The notes beneath the pieces are model-generated. The model was not told where the DNA came from, searched no databases, and was given only the letters and a program-made list of their open reading frames with translations. Of a stretch of DNA of 64,000 nt, positions 1-10,066 are shown piece by piece (position 1 is the first letter of the stretch; every line of letters starts with the position of its first letter). Source of the stretch: Marinobacter sp. EhC06 (GTDB taxonomy: Bacteria; Pseudomonadota; Gammaproteobacteria; Pseudomonadales; Oleiphilaceae); NCBI RefSeq assembly GCF_001650915.1, contig NZ_LXYO01000035.1:184154-248153 (forward strand), in the 5' to 3' direction. The translations under genes and the position numbers were made by a program.

Positions 1-132
1 CAGCGGGCGAAGGAAATCCGCCCGGTTTCGCGAAGCGAATTTCCATCGGTACCGGAGGCTGAAGGGCGTTCGGAAAAAACGTCTGAATCGGGCAAAGTAA
101 TTCCAAAAGTTTCAGAGCATTACAGCCTCTGA
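1..132 (+). CDS. 3' end of an unidentified protein (partial)
   Basis: Frame 1 is open from the first base to a TGA at 130-132 and gives a 43-residue hydrophilic tail rich in Ser, Glu, Lys and Pro, ending SEHYSL. The composition looks like a disordered C-terminal extension. The start and all domains lie outside the window, so no function can be given. It converges on the DUF1631 gene with about 30 bases between them. A chance open frame of this length is possible, hence moderate confidence. Confidence 0.45.
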   Translation, partial: QRAKEIRPVSRSEFPSVPEAEGRSEKTSESGKVIPKVSEHYSL

Positions 133-164
133 TTGAATCACAAAGTTGCCACGGTTACTACGAA

Positions 165-2474
165 TCAGTCCTTGCGGCTGCTGCGGAGGTTGTCGATGAT
201 CGACTCCAGGGCCCGGTCGAAAATCAGGCCATCATCCAGCATGCTGATTTTTCCGGCTTCCATGTCTGCGGCCAGCTCCTGGCGCAGATACTCGGCCACC
301 TTGGCACCACTGCGGTTCACAAAGATGTACTTGCCGGTAGCCTTGATAAAGGCCGCAAGTTTGCAGCGCACCTTGGTTTCGTCGCGGGTTAGCTCAATCC
401 AGGAACCTACACGGAGGCTCTCCGCCTTTTCCAGCCATTGTGGCGATACCGAAGCCGACTCTTCTGTTCCGGTTTTCCCTCCCGTTTCGGAAGGCGCTTC
501 GTTGACCACCGCAACGGGTGACTCCACGGGCTCTGCCGGAACCGGAGTTTGCTTCAACTCCTCAACTGGCGCTTGAGGGGCCACAGGCGTTTCGACCGAA
601 CGCTCGGTTTCCGGCTGCGGCAGGTCCTCAGGTTCTGCTGGTGATTCCGGACGCGACGGCGCGGTTACCAGCCGCTGGAAAACATCCACGTGTGCCAGTT
701 CCAGATCACGAATGGCGGCATCGGTGGCAAAGGGGTCCCAGGAAATCTCCTGAAGCGCCTTGCGAAGGTCATCCACGATGGCTGGAATTGCCCGCAGAAG
801 CTCTCCCCGGGTGGAATCATTGACCGGCCGCGGATCGACACTCCACACCAGCTGTTCGGTCAGGTTCCGGGCATGCTGCCAGCGATCGCTTTCCTCACCT
901 TCCCGCAGAACCACCCACTGCAGATACTTGGTCCAGGCTTCGTTGAGAAGACCGGCAACCGGCTCTGGAATGTCTCGCTGCTCAGTCAGCTCCTGTACCA
1001 ATCCTTCTGCCGCCTGGGACGCCCGCTCCTGACGGGCTCGCCCCTCTTCCGCATCCCGAAGACGTTGCTCCACAAGCTCACGACGCCTGCGGTCGAGATC
1101 CATGAAGTGACTGAAATCTTTAAGCAACTCTTCGAACAAACTGACGTTGGTGGTGAATTCGCCAAGCACCCGGTCTACCACCGACTCAATCTTTTCCCGA
1201 AGTGGATCCCTTTGACCTGTCTTTTTCTCAGTCCAACCAATGGCTGACAGCGCCAGCTCGTTAAGCAGCTTGCGAACCGGGTGACCGCCGCGATTGAAAA
1301 AGTTTTTGTCACTCAACGCCACCTTCAGCACCGGGATCTGCAGACGACCGATCAACGCCTTCATCACCGGATGCAACTGACGATCCTCCAGGATGAAGTC
1401 AAATAGCATTGAAACCAGATTGATCACATCACTGTCTACCTGCCCCACATGAAGGCTTTTTCCGTCACCGGAGCGCAGGATGGGTTGAAGCTGCTCGTTA
1501 AGTGGCACAACGGCACCATCGCCCCATTGCCGACTGCTCGACTGGGCCTCGGTAAGACGCGCCATCAGTCGATCAGTGTCAATGTAAGCTTCGCCAGCGG
1601 GGGCACCACCGCTGGCAGCACCAGCATCGCCTCGATGCAGCAGCGCACTGAGCTCTGAGAATGTGGCCTGCGATTGAGACATACCCTGGCTCTCGTCGGT
1701 GGAACTGGCCTGAACGCTGGCGCCTGTCGGCGCTGAATTTTCCCCTGACATGCGCTGACCGGAGCGCGCAGGCGCTTTGCCGGCAGGAGGCCGCTTCATA
1801 TCAGGCATGACCCCCTCTTTAATCAAGGTGCGATTGGCTTCTTTGTAGAAATCACCGAGGGTATCGGCGAGCAGGCGATCAAACAGCTTCAGAACCACCA
1901 GCTTGGCCCGGATATCAATGTCGAGGTCGGCACAGGCCTCGGCAACACCGCCACAGATGATCTCAGGGCTCAGCGGCATTTGTGCGTCTTTCAGCTCGAT
2001 GCCCGGCACCAGATGCCCAACCCGGACGGTAAGCAGACGGATCTGTTCGGTATAACGGTTCCGGAGTTTATTTATGAGGTTGTCGACTGCCACCTGCTGC
2101 TCAAGCTGGGAATGGTCAACGAGGCTGAGAGAGTCCTCGTCAACTTCATCCAGGGTCCTGGCGCTTTGTTGGGGCTGGAACCTGCCGATTTCATTGAAAG
2201 CCTGGCTGACGTACTGGAGGATCGAGACCACCATGGCCTTGCGGCGAAGCCTGAGCTCACGCATGGCATCAAAATAGGCGGTCTGGTCGAGGTTGGAGCC
2301 GGCTCTGTCGGCGAGTTCAAACAGGGCATCATCGGCACGATCGAAAAAACTGGCAAGAACGGATTTGAGGGACTGACCCGATGCGTCACGCAGGCGGACG
2401 AGGGCTGCAGGCAATGCAAACCGGGCGGGCGGCTTCTGGCCTAAAAAGCTGACAACCTTGTTATCGTGCACCAT
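165..2474 (-). CDS. DUF1631 family protein
   Basis: Large (769 aa) soluble protein of the DUF1631 family, which is widespread in gammaproteobacteria and lacks an established function. The frame can be extended to a TTG at 2501, but the ATG at 2474 is preceded by a GGAG seven bases away and begins MVHDNKVVSF, so I chose it. The middle is a long helical region. Residues of roughly 590-680 form a Pro/Glu/Val-rich linker. The last 90 residues (WIEL, then CKLAAFI and YIFVNRSG) look like a small beta domain resembling PilZ folds; that resemblance is inference. It is divergent from nadC, so the 2475-2697 gap must hold both promoters. Confidence 0.85.
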   Translation of the reverse strand: MVHDNKVVSFLGQKPPARFALPAALVRLRDASGQSLKSVLASFFDRADDALFELADRAGSNLDQTAYFDAMRELRLRRKAMVVSILQYVSQAFNEIGRFQPQQSARTLDEVDEDSLSLVDHSQLEQQVAVDNLINKLRNRYTEQIRLLTVRVGHLVPGIELKDAQMPLSPEIICGGVAEACADLDIDIRAKLVVLKLFDRLLADTLGDFYKEANRTLIKEGVMPDMKRPPAGKAPARSGQRMSGENSAPTGASVQASSTDESQGMSQSQATFSELSALLHRGDAGAASGGAPAGEAYIDTDRLMARLTEAQSSSRQWGDGAVVPLNEQLQPILRSGDGKSLHVGQVDSDVINLVSMLFDFILEDRQLHPVMKALIGRLQIPVLKVALSDKNFFNRGGHPVRKLLNELALSAIGWTEKKTGQRDPLREKIESVVDRVLGEFTTNVSLFEELLKDFSHFMDLDRRRRELVEQRLRDAEEGRARQERASQAAEGLVQELTEQRDIPEPVAGLLNEAWTKYLQWVVLREGEESDRWQHARNLTEQLVWSVDPRPVNDSTRGELLRAIPAIVDDLRKALQEISWDPFATDAAIRDLELAHVDVFQRLVTAPSRPESPAEPEDLPQPETERSVETPVAPQAPVEELKQTPVPAEPVESPVAVVNEAPSETGGKTGTEESASVSPQWLEKAESLRVGSWIELTRDETKVRCKLAAFIKATGKYIFVNRSGAKVAEYLRQELAADMEAGKISMLDDGLIFDRALESIIDNLRSSRKD

Positions 2475-2586
2475 GTCGCTGCTCCGCCTTCTATCGCACA
2501 AATGCCTGTTTGATTATCCACTTCACATGATACGAGCTGCCCACGTCAGGTTGTGTCAGAATTTGTCACCTTTTGTGTATACCTGA

Positions 2587-3537
<951 letters not shown>

Positions 3538-3873
3538 TCACTCCCCGCTGAGAAGGCGGTCGATTTCCTCCAGTTCCCTGACCAGCCTGTTGCCGGACTC
3601 GGGCCGCCCCCGGAAGTGCTCCTCAGCCATGGGTGCTATGCCGGAGGCCGAAGGCAAGGGGTGGTCATTTTCAATAATGATCTTCATTTTTTCCACAAAG
3701 ACAAATTGCAGCCACTGGGTAAACTCCAGCGTATCAATGCAAAACGGCTGGGCACTCTGGAAAGCCTCTTCCGGTGGTGGCTCGGACTCCCAAAGCCCGA
3801 GTTGCCGCAACTCCATCTCTATGTTCAGCAGGCAATCCGCCACCTGCCCGATCGGGTCACCGGATTCGGTCAT
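3538..3873 (-). CDS. YqcC family protein (DUF446)
   Basis: A 111-residue acidic helical protein matching the YqcC/DUF446 family: an N-terminal helix with ELRQLGLW, then QPFCIDTLEFTQWLQFVFVEKM and a conserved PLP segment. Its cellular role is not established; in many gammaproteobacteria it lies near pseudouridine synthase truC, which is not seen here. It follows the ParA-type gene by 12 bases on the same strand and is probably cotranscribed. It converges on nadC with no spacer. Confidence 0.85.
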   Translation of the reverse strand: MTESGDPIGQVADCLLNIEMELRQLGLWESEPPPEEAFQSAQPFCIDTLEFTQWLQFVFVEKMKIIIENDHPLPSASGIAPMAEEHFRGRPESGNRLVRELEEIDRLLSGE

Positions 3874-3885
3874 ATCAATCTCGCT

Positions 3886-4683
3886 TCAGTCGGTGAGAGG
3901 CTCAAGCTCCACGGTTTCGCCATGCAGAACCCGGAACAGGTCTTCGTACTGGCGAGTCAACGGGTGCTTGGGCGCCATATGAATCAGTGGCTGCCGGCTC
4001 TGATGGGATTCTTTCATCTTCACGGAACTTGAGAGCCGCACCGGCAAAACCGGCAAGCCTTCTTCGATAAGCTCCCTGACCAGCTGCTTTGGCAGGCTGG
4101 CGCGAGGCTGGAACTGGTTGGCAACAATTCCCTCAACCACCAGATCTTCGTTGTGATCTTCCTGAAGGTCTCGGATTTCATTGAGAATGTTGTAAAGGGC
4201 CTGGCGGGAAAAATCATCACAATCGAAGGGTATCAGGCAGCGCTGAGCGGCAATCAGCGCAGAGCGCGTATAAAAATTCAGCGCGGGCGCTGTGTCGATG
4301 TAGATTGCATCGAAGGATTCACCGAGCTTTTTCAGAGCCTCTCTCAGCTTGTAGATCTTGTGCTTGGCTTCCAGCTTGCGCTCCAGGAAGTCCAGCTCCG
4401 GACTGGAAGGCATCACAAACAGGTTCTTGAATGGTGAGGCGTGGACAAATTCGTCCGGACGGCGGTTGAACACGGTAAAGGCCACCGTCTGCTCCAGCAT
4501 ATCCGCAACGGTATCCTTGAGTTCGCTGGCCGGCTTGCCCAGCAGGTAGTGGGTGGAGTTTCCCTGGGGATCGAGATCCACGACCAGGGTTCGCTTTCCA
4601 CGAGCGGCGCTGATCGCTGCGAGATTGCACGTGATACTGGACTTGCCGACACCGCCTTTCTGGTTGAATACCACCCGTCTCAT
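3886..4683 (-). CDS. ParA family ATPase (orphan)
   Basis: A 265-residue deviant-Walker ATPase. KGGVGKS at residues 9-15 is the P-loop with signature lysine, DLDPQGNST is the A' motif, and YIDTAPALNF is Walker B. This fold dimerises on ATP and usually positions DNA or protein cargo on the nucleoid or membrane. No ParB, MinD-type amphipathic tail or MipZ partner gene is adjacent, so the cargo is unknown. It lies 60 bases downstream of hda and 12 upstream of the yqcC-like gene. Not a chromosomal parA in its usual parAB setting. Confidence 0.9.
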   Translation of the reverse strand: MRRVVFNQKGGVGKSSITCNLAAISAARGKRTLVVDLDPQGNSTHYLLGKPASELKDTVADMLEQTVAFTVFNRRPDEFVHASPFKNLFVMPSSPELDFLERKLEAKHKIYKLREALKKLGESFDAIYIDTAPALNFYTRSALIAAQRCLIPFDCDDFSRQALYNILNEIRDLQEDHNEDLVVEGIVANQFQPRASLPKQLVRELIEEGLPVLPVRLSSSVKMKESHQSRQPLIHMAPKHPLTRQYEDLFRVLHGETVELEPLTD

Positions 4684-4743
4684 TTTGCCTCTCCCTTGAT
4701 GAATTCGTTATCGTTTTCTGCCCTGCGATGAACCCATTCCAAC

Positions 4744-5442
4744 TCACCACCCCATCACTGTTTTCACAAACGGGATAGTAAGCCGTCGCTGTGCCTGAAG
4801 TGAATTTTCATCCAGTATATCCAGAATCCCCAGCAAATCACCGAGCCTACGAGGCGCCCGGCGCATTATATAGCTGGCTACATCATCCGCCATCACCAGG
4901 CCCCGCTTCTCGGCACGGGCCCTGAGAATGGTCAGGCGGTCCTCATCCCGGTAGATACCCAACTGGATGATCAGCCCATGGCTGAACCTGGAGACCAGAT
5001 CCGGCAACTCGAAGGGCAAACTGGCCGGCAAATCCGCTAAACTTACCAGCAAAAGGCCGCCACGGTCGTGTATCCGGTTATAGAGATGAAAAATGGCCTC
5101 TTCCCACATCCGCTGACCGGCGATGCGGTCGATGTCGTCCAGACAGACGATGTCATGGGTCTCAAGCCCCGACAGAGCATCAGGACCAAAAGGCTCGAGC
5201 TCTGCAATGCTGATACAGACCGCAGCCCTGCCCTGCTTTTCACCCAGGTGGCAAACCGCCTGCAAAAGATGGCTTTTGCCGGTATCGGCATCACCACACA
5301 GAACAACCACCGGAACATCATCAGGTTGCTGACAAACGCTTTCAAGGCGCTGGGCTGCTCCCGTGTTCCGGTCGCCATGGAAATTGTCGAATCGGGCGTC
5401 GTCACGCAGCTTAACCCCGAGCACCAACTGGGATGCGGTCAT
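4744..5442 (-). CDS. hda: DnaA regulatory inactivator Hda
   Basis: A 232-residue AAA+ protein homologous to the DnaA ATPase domain. With the DNA-loaded sliding clamp it stimulates ATP hydrolysis by DnaA and so limits re-initiation. Visible motifs are the N-terminal QLVLGVKL (clamp-binding region), FDNFHGDRN, the P-loop GDADTGKSHLLQA, the Walker B VCLDDID, and a sensor 2 region with MRRAPRRLGDL. The frame extends upstream to 5547, but the ATG at 5442 gives the family N-terminus and overlaps the end of the preceding phosphatidyltransferase gene by four bases, implying translational coupling. Confidence 0.95.
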   Translation of the reverse strand: MTASQLVLGVKLRDDARFDNFHGDRNTGAAQRLESVCQQPDDVPVVVLCGDADTGKSHLLQAVCHLGEKQGRAAVCISIAELEPFGPDALSGLETHDIVCLDDIDRIAGQRMWEEAIFHLYNRIHDRGGLLLVSLADLPASLPFELPDLVSRFSHGLIIQLGIYRDEDRLTILRARAEKRGLVMADDVASYIMRRAPRRLGDLLGILDILDENSLQAQRRLTIPFVKTVMGW

Positions 5443-5999
5443 GGCCGGGTAGCCCTCCAGGCCCGCAAGCCCCACACAAACAGGTAATGCCCCCCGCTGA
5501 ACACTGTGGAGACAGCAACCAGGAGAATGCCGGCATCCACCACCCAAGGCTGCATCGGCAGGTCCGCCAGAAGCACGATGATGGCCAGGGCTACAAGAAT
5601 CTGGATAAAAGTATTGACCTTGCCGGGAATGCTGGGCTCCATATCGTATCGACCAACCTTGTAGTGGTAGGCAAGGGCGCCGACCACAATCAGCAGATCA
5701 CGCCCCAACACCAGCAGAAACAGCCACACTGGCAGAACAGCGGTGAGGGTAAGCATCAGGTACGCGGTGATCAGCAAGGCCTTGTCGGCAAGAGGATCTG
5801 CAATTGCACCAAGCCTGGAACGCCAATTGAAATGCCGGGCAAGGAAGCCGTCAACCGCGTCTGTGCCGGCTGCCAGAAAGAATATCAGCAACGCACGGCG
5901 ATAATCTCCGGTCAATAACGCTCCCGCGAAGGGAGCGATCAGAAGAATACGCAGGAACGTCAGGGCATTGGGAATCCAGCGCCAGCGGTGCAAATTCAA
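5439..5999 (-). CDS. CDP-alcohol phosphatidyltransferase family protein
   Basis: A 186-residue integral membrane enzyme with several hydrophobic segments and the complete CDP-alcohol phosphatidyltransferase signature: DAVDGFLAR, then GAIADPLADK (pattern D-G-x2-A-R-x8-G-x3-D-x3-D). Members exchange CMP of CDP-diacylglycerol for an alcohol. It is PgsA-like in size, but the substrate (glycerol-3-phosphate or another alcohol) cannot be told from sequence alone. It is sandwiched between the DUF2066 gene (21 bases upstream) and hda (4-base overlap), an order I recall from Pseudomonas and relatives. Confidence 0.9.
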   Translation of the reverse strand: MNLHRWRWIPNALTFLRILLIAPFAGALLTGDYRRALLIFFLAAGTDAVDGFLARHFNWRSRLGAIADPLADKALLITAYLMLTLTAVLPVWLFLLVLGRDLLIVVGALAYHYKVGRYDMEPSIPGKVNTFIQILVALAIIVLLADLPMQPWVVDAGILLVAVSTVFSGGHYLFVWGLRAWRATRP

Positions 6000-6020
6000 A
6001 AGACTCCCTCCGGTTACACC

Positions 6021-7358
6021 TTATTCGCCGCCATCGCTCCCGATGACAGAAGACGGTTGCCAACGATAATACAGAACCTGGTACAGGGATTCGAACGCCT
6101 CTCTGGCCTCTTCCTCATCAACGGGCACCGGCTGGTAGGTATACAAGGAAGTCTCCTCAGATTCTTCAGCTGAGGTCTGCTGATCCCCCTCCACCGGTTG
6201 CGCTTCCTGGCTTTCGGGCGTTTCTTCGGCATTTGTCGAAGACGACGCCACCGGGTCGGCTGTTATGCGGGCAGCATCGGACGGTTCGGCCGGAACGTCT
6301 GACTCCATCGGAACAAAGCGTGGATCCAGGGCGATGTACTCGCGAAGCTGGTCCAGCTCACCGGAAAAAGCCACACGCAGGGTAAGTTGTTCATCGCGCA
6401 CCCTGTGGGCACCGACACTGACAACCGGTGTCAGCCCCTCCAGCACCTTATTGGCTCGGGCGTAGTCTTCCAGTGAGGTTACGCCGCGCAGAACAATATC
6501 CACTTGCGGGGAATCCCCCACTTCCGCAGCAGCCACGGCGTATCGGCTGGCGTACAGCTCGGCCCAGCGATTAATCATCGCCTCTGCCAATGCTTCTGGA
6601 GTCTGTGCGGTCACTGACTCTTCGCCAGCATTCATGGCCATACCATCGAACACCCAACCGGCACGCCATTGCCCGCCAGCACGGCTGACCCGCACCACGG
6701 CTAGCACATCGTGATCCAGGTCCTCGGAGGCGGACTTAACACGGCCAATAAACTGCCCCCAGATATCCGACAACAATTCCCGGTCTGCGGCGAAATCCGC
6801 TGGCGGCAGTGCCACCGGCAAGCCCCGCTTCCTGGCAGCCTCATCGAACGCAGCCCGCCAGCTTGCAGAGTTTTCCTGCCCGGCGCCTGCGTCAGACCGG
6901 GTCACGAGTGTTCGCGAGCCACGGTCCTCGGCAGCAATCCAGGCCAACGTGAGCGGTCTGTTAGCACCCCACACCGGCGCGTTGATTGAGGCCAGCGCGC
7001 GGTTCACCCCGACCGCTCCGAAGGACATGCTCAGAACACTCTGGCCGGACTCATCCCGGGCAACCTGATAGGAAAGCAGAAGCGACTCGGCATCGGACAG
7101 CAGTGTTTGAACGCCTTCCATCGCAAGCACGTCGCGGGTACCAGAAACCCTCACCAACACCTGGCTCAGGCCATCCGCATAGCCCTGGGCCAGCTGACCC
7201 GGCGACGATCCTTCCACCGGTACTTTGGCCGAATAAAGACCGGAAACGGTCACTGCGGTTACCTGGGCGGAAAACCCGACCAGCAGAAAAGCAAACAGCG
7301 CAAAGAACCACGCCGGGGATACAGACCTCTGTGCCGGCTTTTGTCCTGATACTGACAT
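6021..7358 (-). CDS. DUF2066 domain-containing protein
   Basis: A 445-residue predicted exported protein. The N-terminus has a positively charged stretch, a hydrophobic segment ([18 protein letters not shown]) and a likely signal cleavage near residue 35. The DUF2066 region follows ([22 protein letters not shown], then [14 protein letters not shown]). The C-terminal 80 residues are acidic and Ser/Glu-rich. The frame continues upstream to 8729, but that extension lies antisense to purM; the ATG at 7358 (or 7379) restores a normal signal peptide. Function is unknown. It leads the phosphatidyltransferase-hda operon and is divergent from purM. Confidence 0.88.
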   Translation of the reverse strand: MSVSGQKPAQRSVSPAWFFALFAFLLVGFSAQVTAVTVSGLYSAKVPVEGSSPGQLAQGYADGLSQVLVRVSGTRDVLAMEGVQTLLSDAESLLLSYQVARDESGQSVLSMSFGAVGVNRALASINAPVWGANRPLTLAWIAAEDRGSRTLVTRSDAGAGQENSASWRAAFDEAARKRGLPVALPPADFAADRELLSDIWGQFIGRVKSASEDLDHDVLAVVRVSRAGGQWRAGWVFDGMAMNAGEESVTAQTPEALAEAMINRWAELYASRYAVAAAEVGDSPQVDIVLRGVTSLEDYARANKVLEGLTPVVSVGAHRVRDEQLTLRVAFSGELDQLREYIALDPRFVPMESDVPAEPSDAARITADPVASSSTNAEETPESQEAQPVEGDQQTSAEESEETSLYTYQPVPVDEEEAREAFESLYQVLYYRWQPSSVIGSDGGE

Positions 7359-7517
7359 GAAACACCCTGCAATTCGCATGAATGGCGCATAGGATACACC
7401 ATGCCCCAAGGTGTGAGTAGCGGCCCCGGATTTCGGAAAAGCAATATACATTTGGAGCGCCACACCGCACCTGTTAAAATCCGCCGCCTGACCCACTGGC
7501 CAACGGTTAAGTACACC

Positions 7518-8582
7518 ATGAGCGAACAGAAGCCCTCCCTGACCTACCGCGATGCTGGCGTAGATATTGATGCCGGCAATGAACTCGTCAGCCGAATCAA
7601 GGACACCGCCGCGCGCACCCGCCGCCCCGAGGTTCTTGGCGGTCTCGGCGGCTTCGGCGCCATGGTCTCCATCCCCGCCGGATATAACGAACCGGTTCTG
7701 GTTTCCGGCACCGACGGAGTGGGCACAAAGCTCAGACTGGCCATGCAACTGGACAAGCACGACAGCATCGGCATCGATCTGGTCGCCATGTGCGTAAACG
7801 ATCTGGTTGTCGGCGGCGCTGAACCGCTTTTCTTCCTCGACTACTACGCGACTGGCAAGCTGAACGTAGACGTTGCCACTCAGGTGGTTGCCGGAATCGG
7901 CGAGGGCTGCGAGCAGGCTGGCTGTGCGCTGGTCGGCGGCGAAACCGCCGAGATGCCGGGCATGTACGAAGGCGACGACTACGATCTGGCTGGCTTCTGC
8001 GTAGGCGTTGCCGAGCGCAGCGAGATTATTGACGGCGGCCGCGTCCAGGCCGGAGACGTGCTGATTGCCCTGGGCTCCTCCGGCCCCCACTCCAACGGCT
8101 ACTCCCTGATCCGGAAAATTCTGGAAGTCAGCAACGCCGACCTCGACCAGCCAATGGGCGACACTACCCTGGCCAATGCCCTGATGGCACCGACCCGAAT
8201 CTATGTGAAGAACCTTCTGCAACTGATTCGCGAAGTGGACGTCCGGGCACTTTCCCACATTACCGGTGGTGGCCTGCCGGAAAATATTCCCAGGGTGCTG
8301 CCGAACGGTACCATTGCGGCCATTGATACCGACAGCTGGTCGCTGCCCCCGGTATTCCAATGGCTCAAGAATAACGGCGGCGTTGCCAGCGAAGAAATGT
8401 ACCGCACGTTCAACTGCGGTATCGGCATGATTGTCTGCGTGCCCGCCAACCAGAAAGAACTGGCCCTGGATACCCTGAAAGCACTGGGTGAGCACGCCTG
8501 GCAGGTAGGCTTGATCGAACGTGCAGATAACGAAGAAGCAGATGCTTGCGTTCGCTACGCACCAGGGTTGCTGTCGGCATGA
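7518..8582 (+). CDS. purM: Phosphoribosylformylglycinamidine cyclo-ligase
   Basis: AIR synthetase, the fifth step of de novo purine synthesis, closing the imidazole ring with ATP. It has 354 residues from the ATG at 7518 ([21 protein letters not shown]); the open frame from 7401 is rejected because it adds a non-homologous tail. Family motifs are TDGVGTK, the [20 protein letters not shown] block, [16 protein letters not shown] and [12 protein letters not shown]. Its stop overlaps the purN start codon by four bases (ATGA), so the two genes are coupled. Confidence 0.97.
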   Translation: MSEQKPSLTYRDAGVDIDAGNELVSRIKDTAARTRRPEVLGGLGGFGAMVSIPAGYNEPVLVSGTDGVGTKLRLAMQLDKHDSIGIDLVAMCVNDLVVGGAEPLFFLDYYATGKLNVDVATQVVAGIGEGCEQAGCALVGGETAEMPGMYEGDDYDLAGFCVGVAERSEIIDGGRVQAGDVLIALGSSGPHSNGYSLIRKILEVSNADLDQPMGDTTLANALMAPTRIYVKNLLQLIREVDVRALSHITGGGLPENIPRVLPNGTIAAIDTDSWSLPPVFQWLKNNGGVASEEMYRTFNCGIGMIVCVPANQKELALDTLKALGEHAWQVGLIERADNEEADACVRYAPGLLSA

Positions 8583-9241
8583 AGGCAGATCAGACCCCTT
8601 TGCCGAAAATCCTGGTGCTCGCCTCTGGCAGTGGCACCAACCTGCAGGCTCTGATTGATGCCAACCGTGAGCGGGACTTCCCCGGACAGATCGTTGCTGT
8701 CGGCTGCAACCAGCCTGGCGCTTTTGCACTGGAACGTGCGGCCCAGGCCAATATCGAAACCTTTGTGGTAAACCACAAGAATTTCGAATCCCGGGACGAG
8801 TTTGACGCCTCCCTGATGGCAGAAATCCTCCGCTACAATCCGGACGTGATTGTGCTGGCAGGATTCATGCGGATTCTGACCACGGATTTCGTTCGGGCGT
8901 TTCGAGGCAAAATGCTGAACATTCACCCTTCGCTGCTGCCAAAATACACCGGGCTGAACACTCACCGCCGGGCACTGGAGGCGGGCGATACGGTTCACGG
9001 CGTTTCTATCCACTTCGTTACCGAAGAGCTGGATGGCGGCCCCGTGATTGCTCAGGCAGAAGTTTCGATTGCTTCCGATGACACTCCCGAAAGCCTCGCA
9101 GAGAAGGTACAGGCCAAGGAACATATCCTCTACCCCATCGTTGTGCGCTGGTTTTGCGAAGGCCGGATTCAACTGGGCAGCGATTACGTGCTGTTCGACG
9201 GCGAACCTTTGAACGCCCCAATGCGCCTGCCGGACAACTGA
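8579..9241 (+). CDS. purN: Phosphoribosylglycinamide formyltransferase
   Basis: Transfers the formyl group of 10-formyltetrahydrofolate to GAR in purine synthesis. It has 220 residues from the ATG at 8579, which overlaps purM. Motifs are the N-terminal phosphate loop [22 protein letters not shown], and the active-site [16 protein letters not shown] carrying the catalytic Asn and His, then [19 protein letters not shown] with the conserved Asp. A standard gammaproteobacterial purMN operon. Confidence 0.97.
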   Translation: MKADQTPLPKILVLASGSGTNLQALIDANRERDFPGQIVAVGCNQPGAFALERAAQANIETFVVNHKNFESRDEFDASLMAEILRYNPDVIVLAGFMRILTTDFVRAFRGKMLNIHPSLLPKYTGLNTHRRALEAGDTVHGVSIHFVTEELDGGPVIAQAEVSIASDDTPESLAEKVQAKEHILYPIVVRWFCEGRIQLGSDYVLFDGEPLNAPMRLPDN

Positions 9242-9331
9242 TACATCGCCTGAACGAATTGTCATCCCCGCATCCTGCCCGAGCAGCTACACTGTCGCCA
9301 TTGATGACGGTAATGGTTCGGGTTTAACAAG

Positions 9332-10066
9332 ATGCTTTCACGACAACTCAGCAGAATAGGCTGCGTGGCCTTGCTGACCTGCCTCGGCATTCTGGCCTGG
9401 CCGGTCACTCTGCACGCAGAGACCGAAGCGGGGCTGGTTCCTTTTGAGGCCAGCTACACCGCGGCCATGGAAAAAGGCCTATCCCTCAATGGTACTTCAA
9501 AGCGCACACTCACCTCCCAGGGCAACGACGTCTGGCTGTACCGCACGGATGTGGACTCCTTTATCGTCAGTATCGATGAATCCCTGGTTTTTCGCTGGGA
9601 AGACGATCAAGTCATACCCATGAGATACCGGTATCGCTTATCCGGATTTCTGGTCAGCGACCGCAAGAACTCCATCGACTTTGACTGGTCTGCAGGCATT
9701 GCGACCGGGGAATACAAAGGAAAGCCCTTTGAGCTGGAACTGGAAGAAGGCCTGCTGGATCCACTGGGTTATCAGCTTCAGCTGCACCAGGACATCAAGA
9801 ACGGTAAGCGGGAGATGACCTATCGGGTGCTCGACGGAAATTCCATCGACACCGATCGCTTCGCGGTGATCAATGGCGAGAAAATGAGTACCGGCAGCCA
9901 ACAAAGGAGCACCCTCAAGGCGGAGAAAGTTCGCGAGGACTCGAAGCGCCAGACTCTGATGTGGTTCTCACCGGAACAGAATTTCCTGCTCGTCCGGCTC
10001 AGACAGGTGGAGCCGGACGGCAGCACTTACGAACTGAAACTCAAGGAAGCGGAGTTCGAGCGCTAG
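9332..10066 (+). CDS. DUF3108 domain-containing exported protein
   Basis: A 244-residue protein with a signal peptide (hydrophobic run CVALLTCLGILAWPVTLHA, cleavage expected near residue 30) followed by a DUF3108 beta-rich domain (VPFEASYTA, YRTDVDSF, YRYRLSGFL, LDPLGYQLQL). The family is periplasmic or outer-membrane associated and has no settled function. It lies 90 bases after purN, a common neighbour in Pseudomonas-type genomes. Its stop codon overlaps the convergent avtA stop codon. Confidence 0.88.
   Translation: MLSRQLSRIGCVALLTCLGILAWPVTLHAETEAGLVPFEASYTAAMEKGLSLNGTSKRTLTSQGNDVWLYRTDVDSFIVSIDESLVFRWEDDQVIPMRYRYRLSGFLVSDRKNSIDFDWSAGIATGEYKGKPFELELEEGLLDPLGYQLQLHQDIKNGKREMTYRVLDGNSIDTDRFAVINGEKMSTGSQQRSTLKAEKVREDSKRQTLMWFSPEQNFLLVRLRQVEPDGSTYELKLKEAEFER

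Noticed and set aside
7359..8729. Upstream 460-codon extension of the DUF2066 frame
   Set aside because: It lies antisense to purM and the start of purN, is full of His/Gln/Gly-rich shadow sequence and would bury the signal peptide found at 7358.
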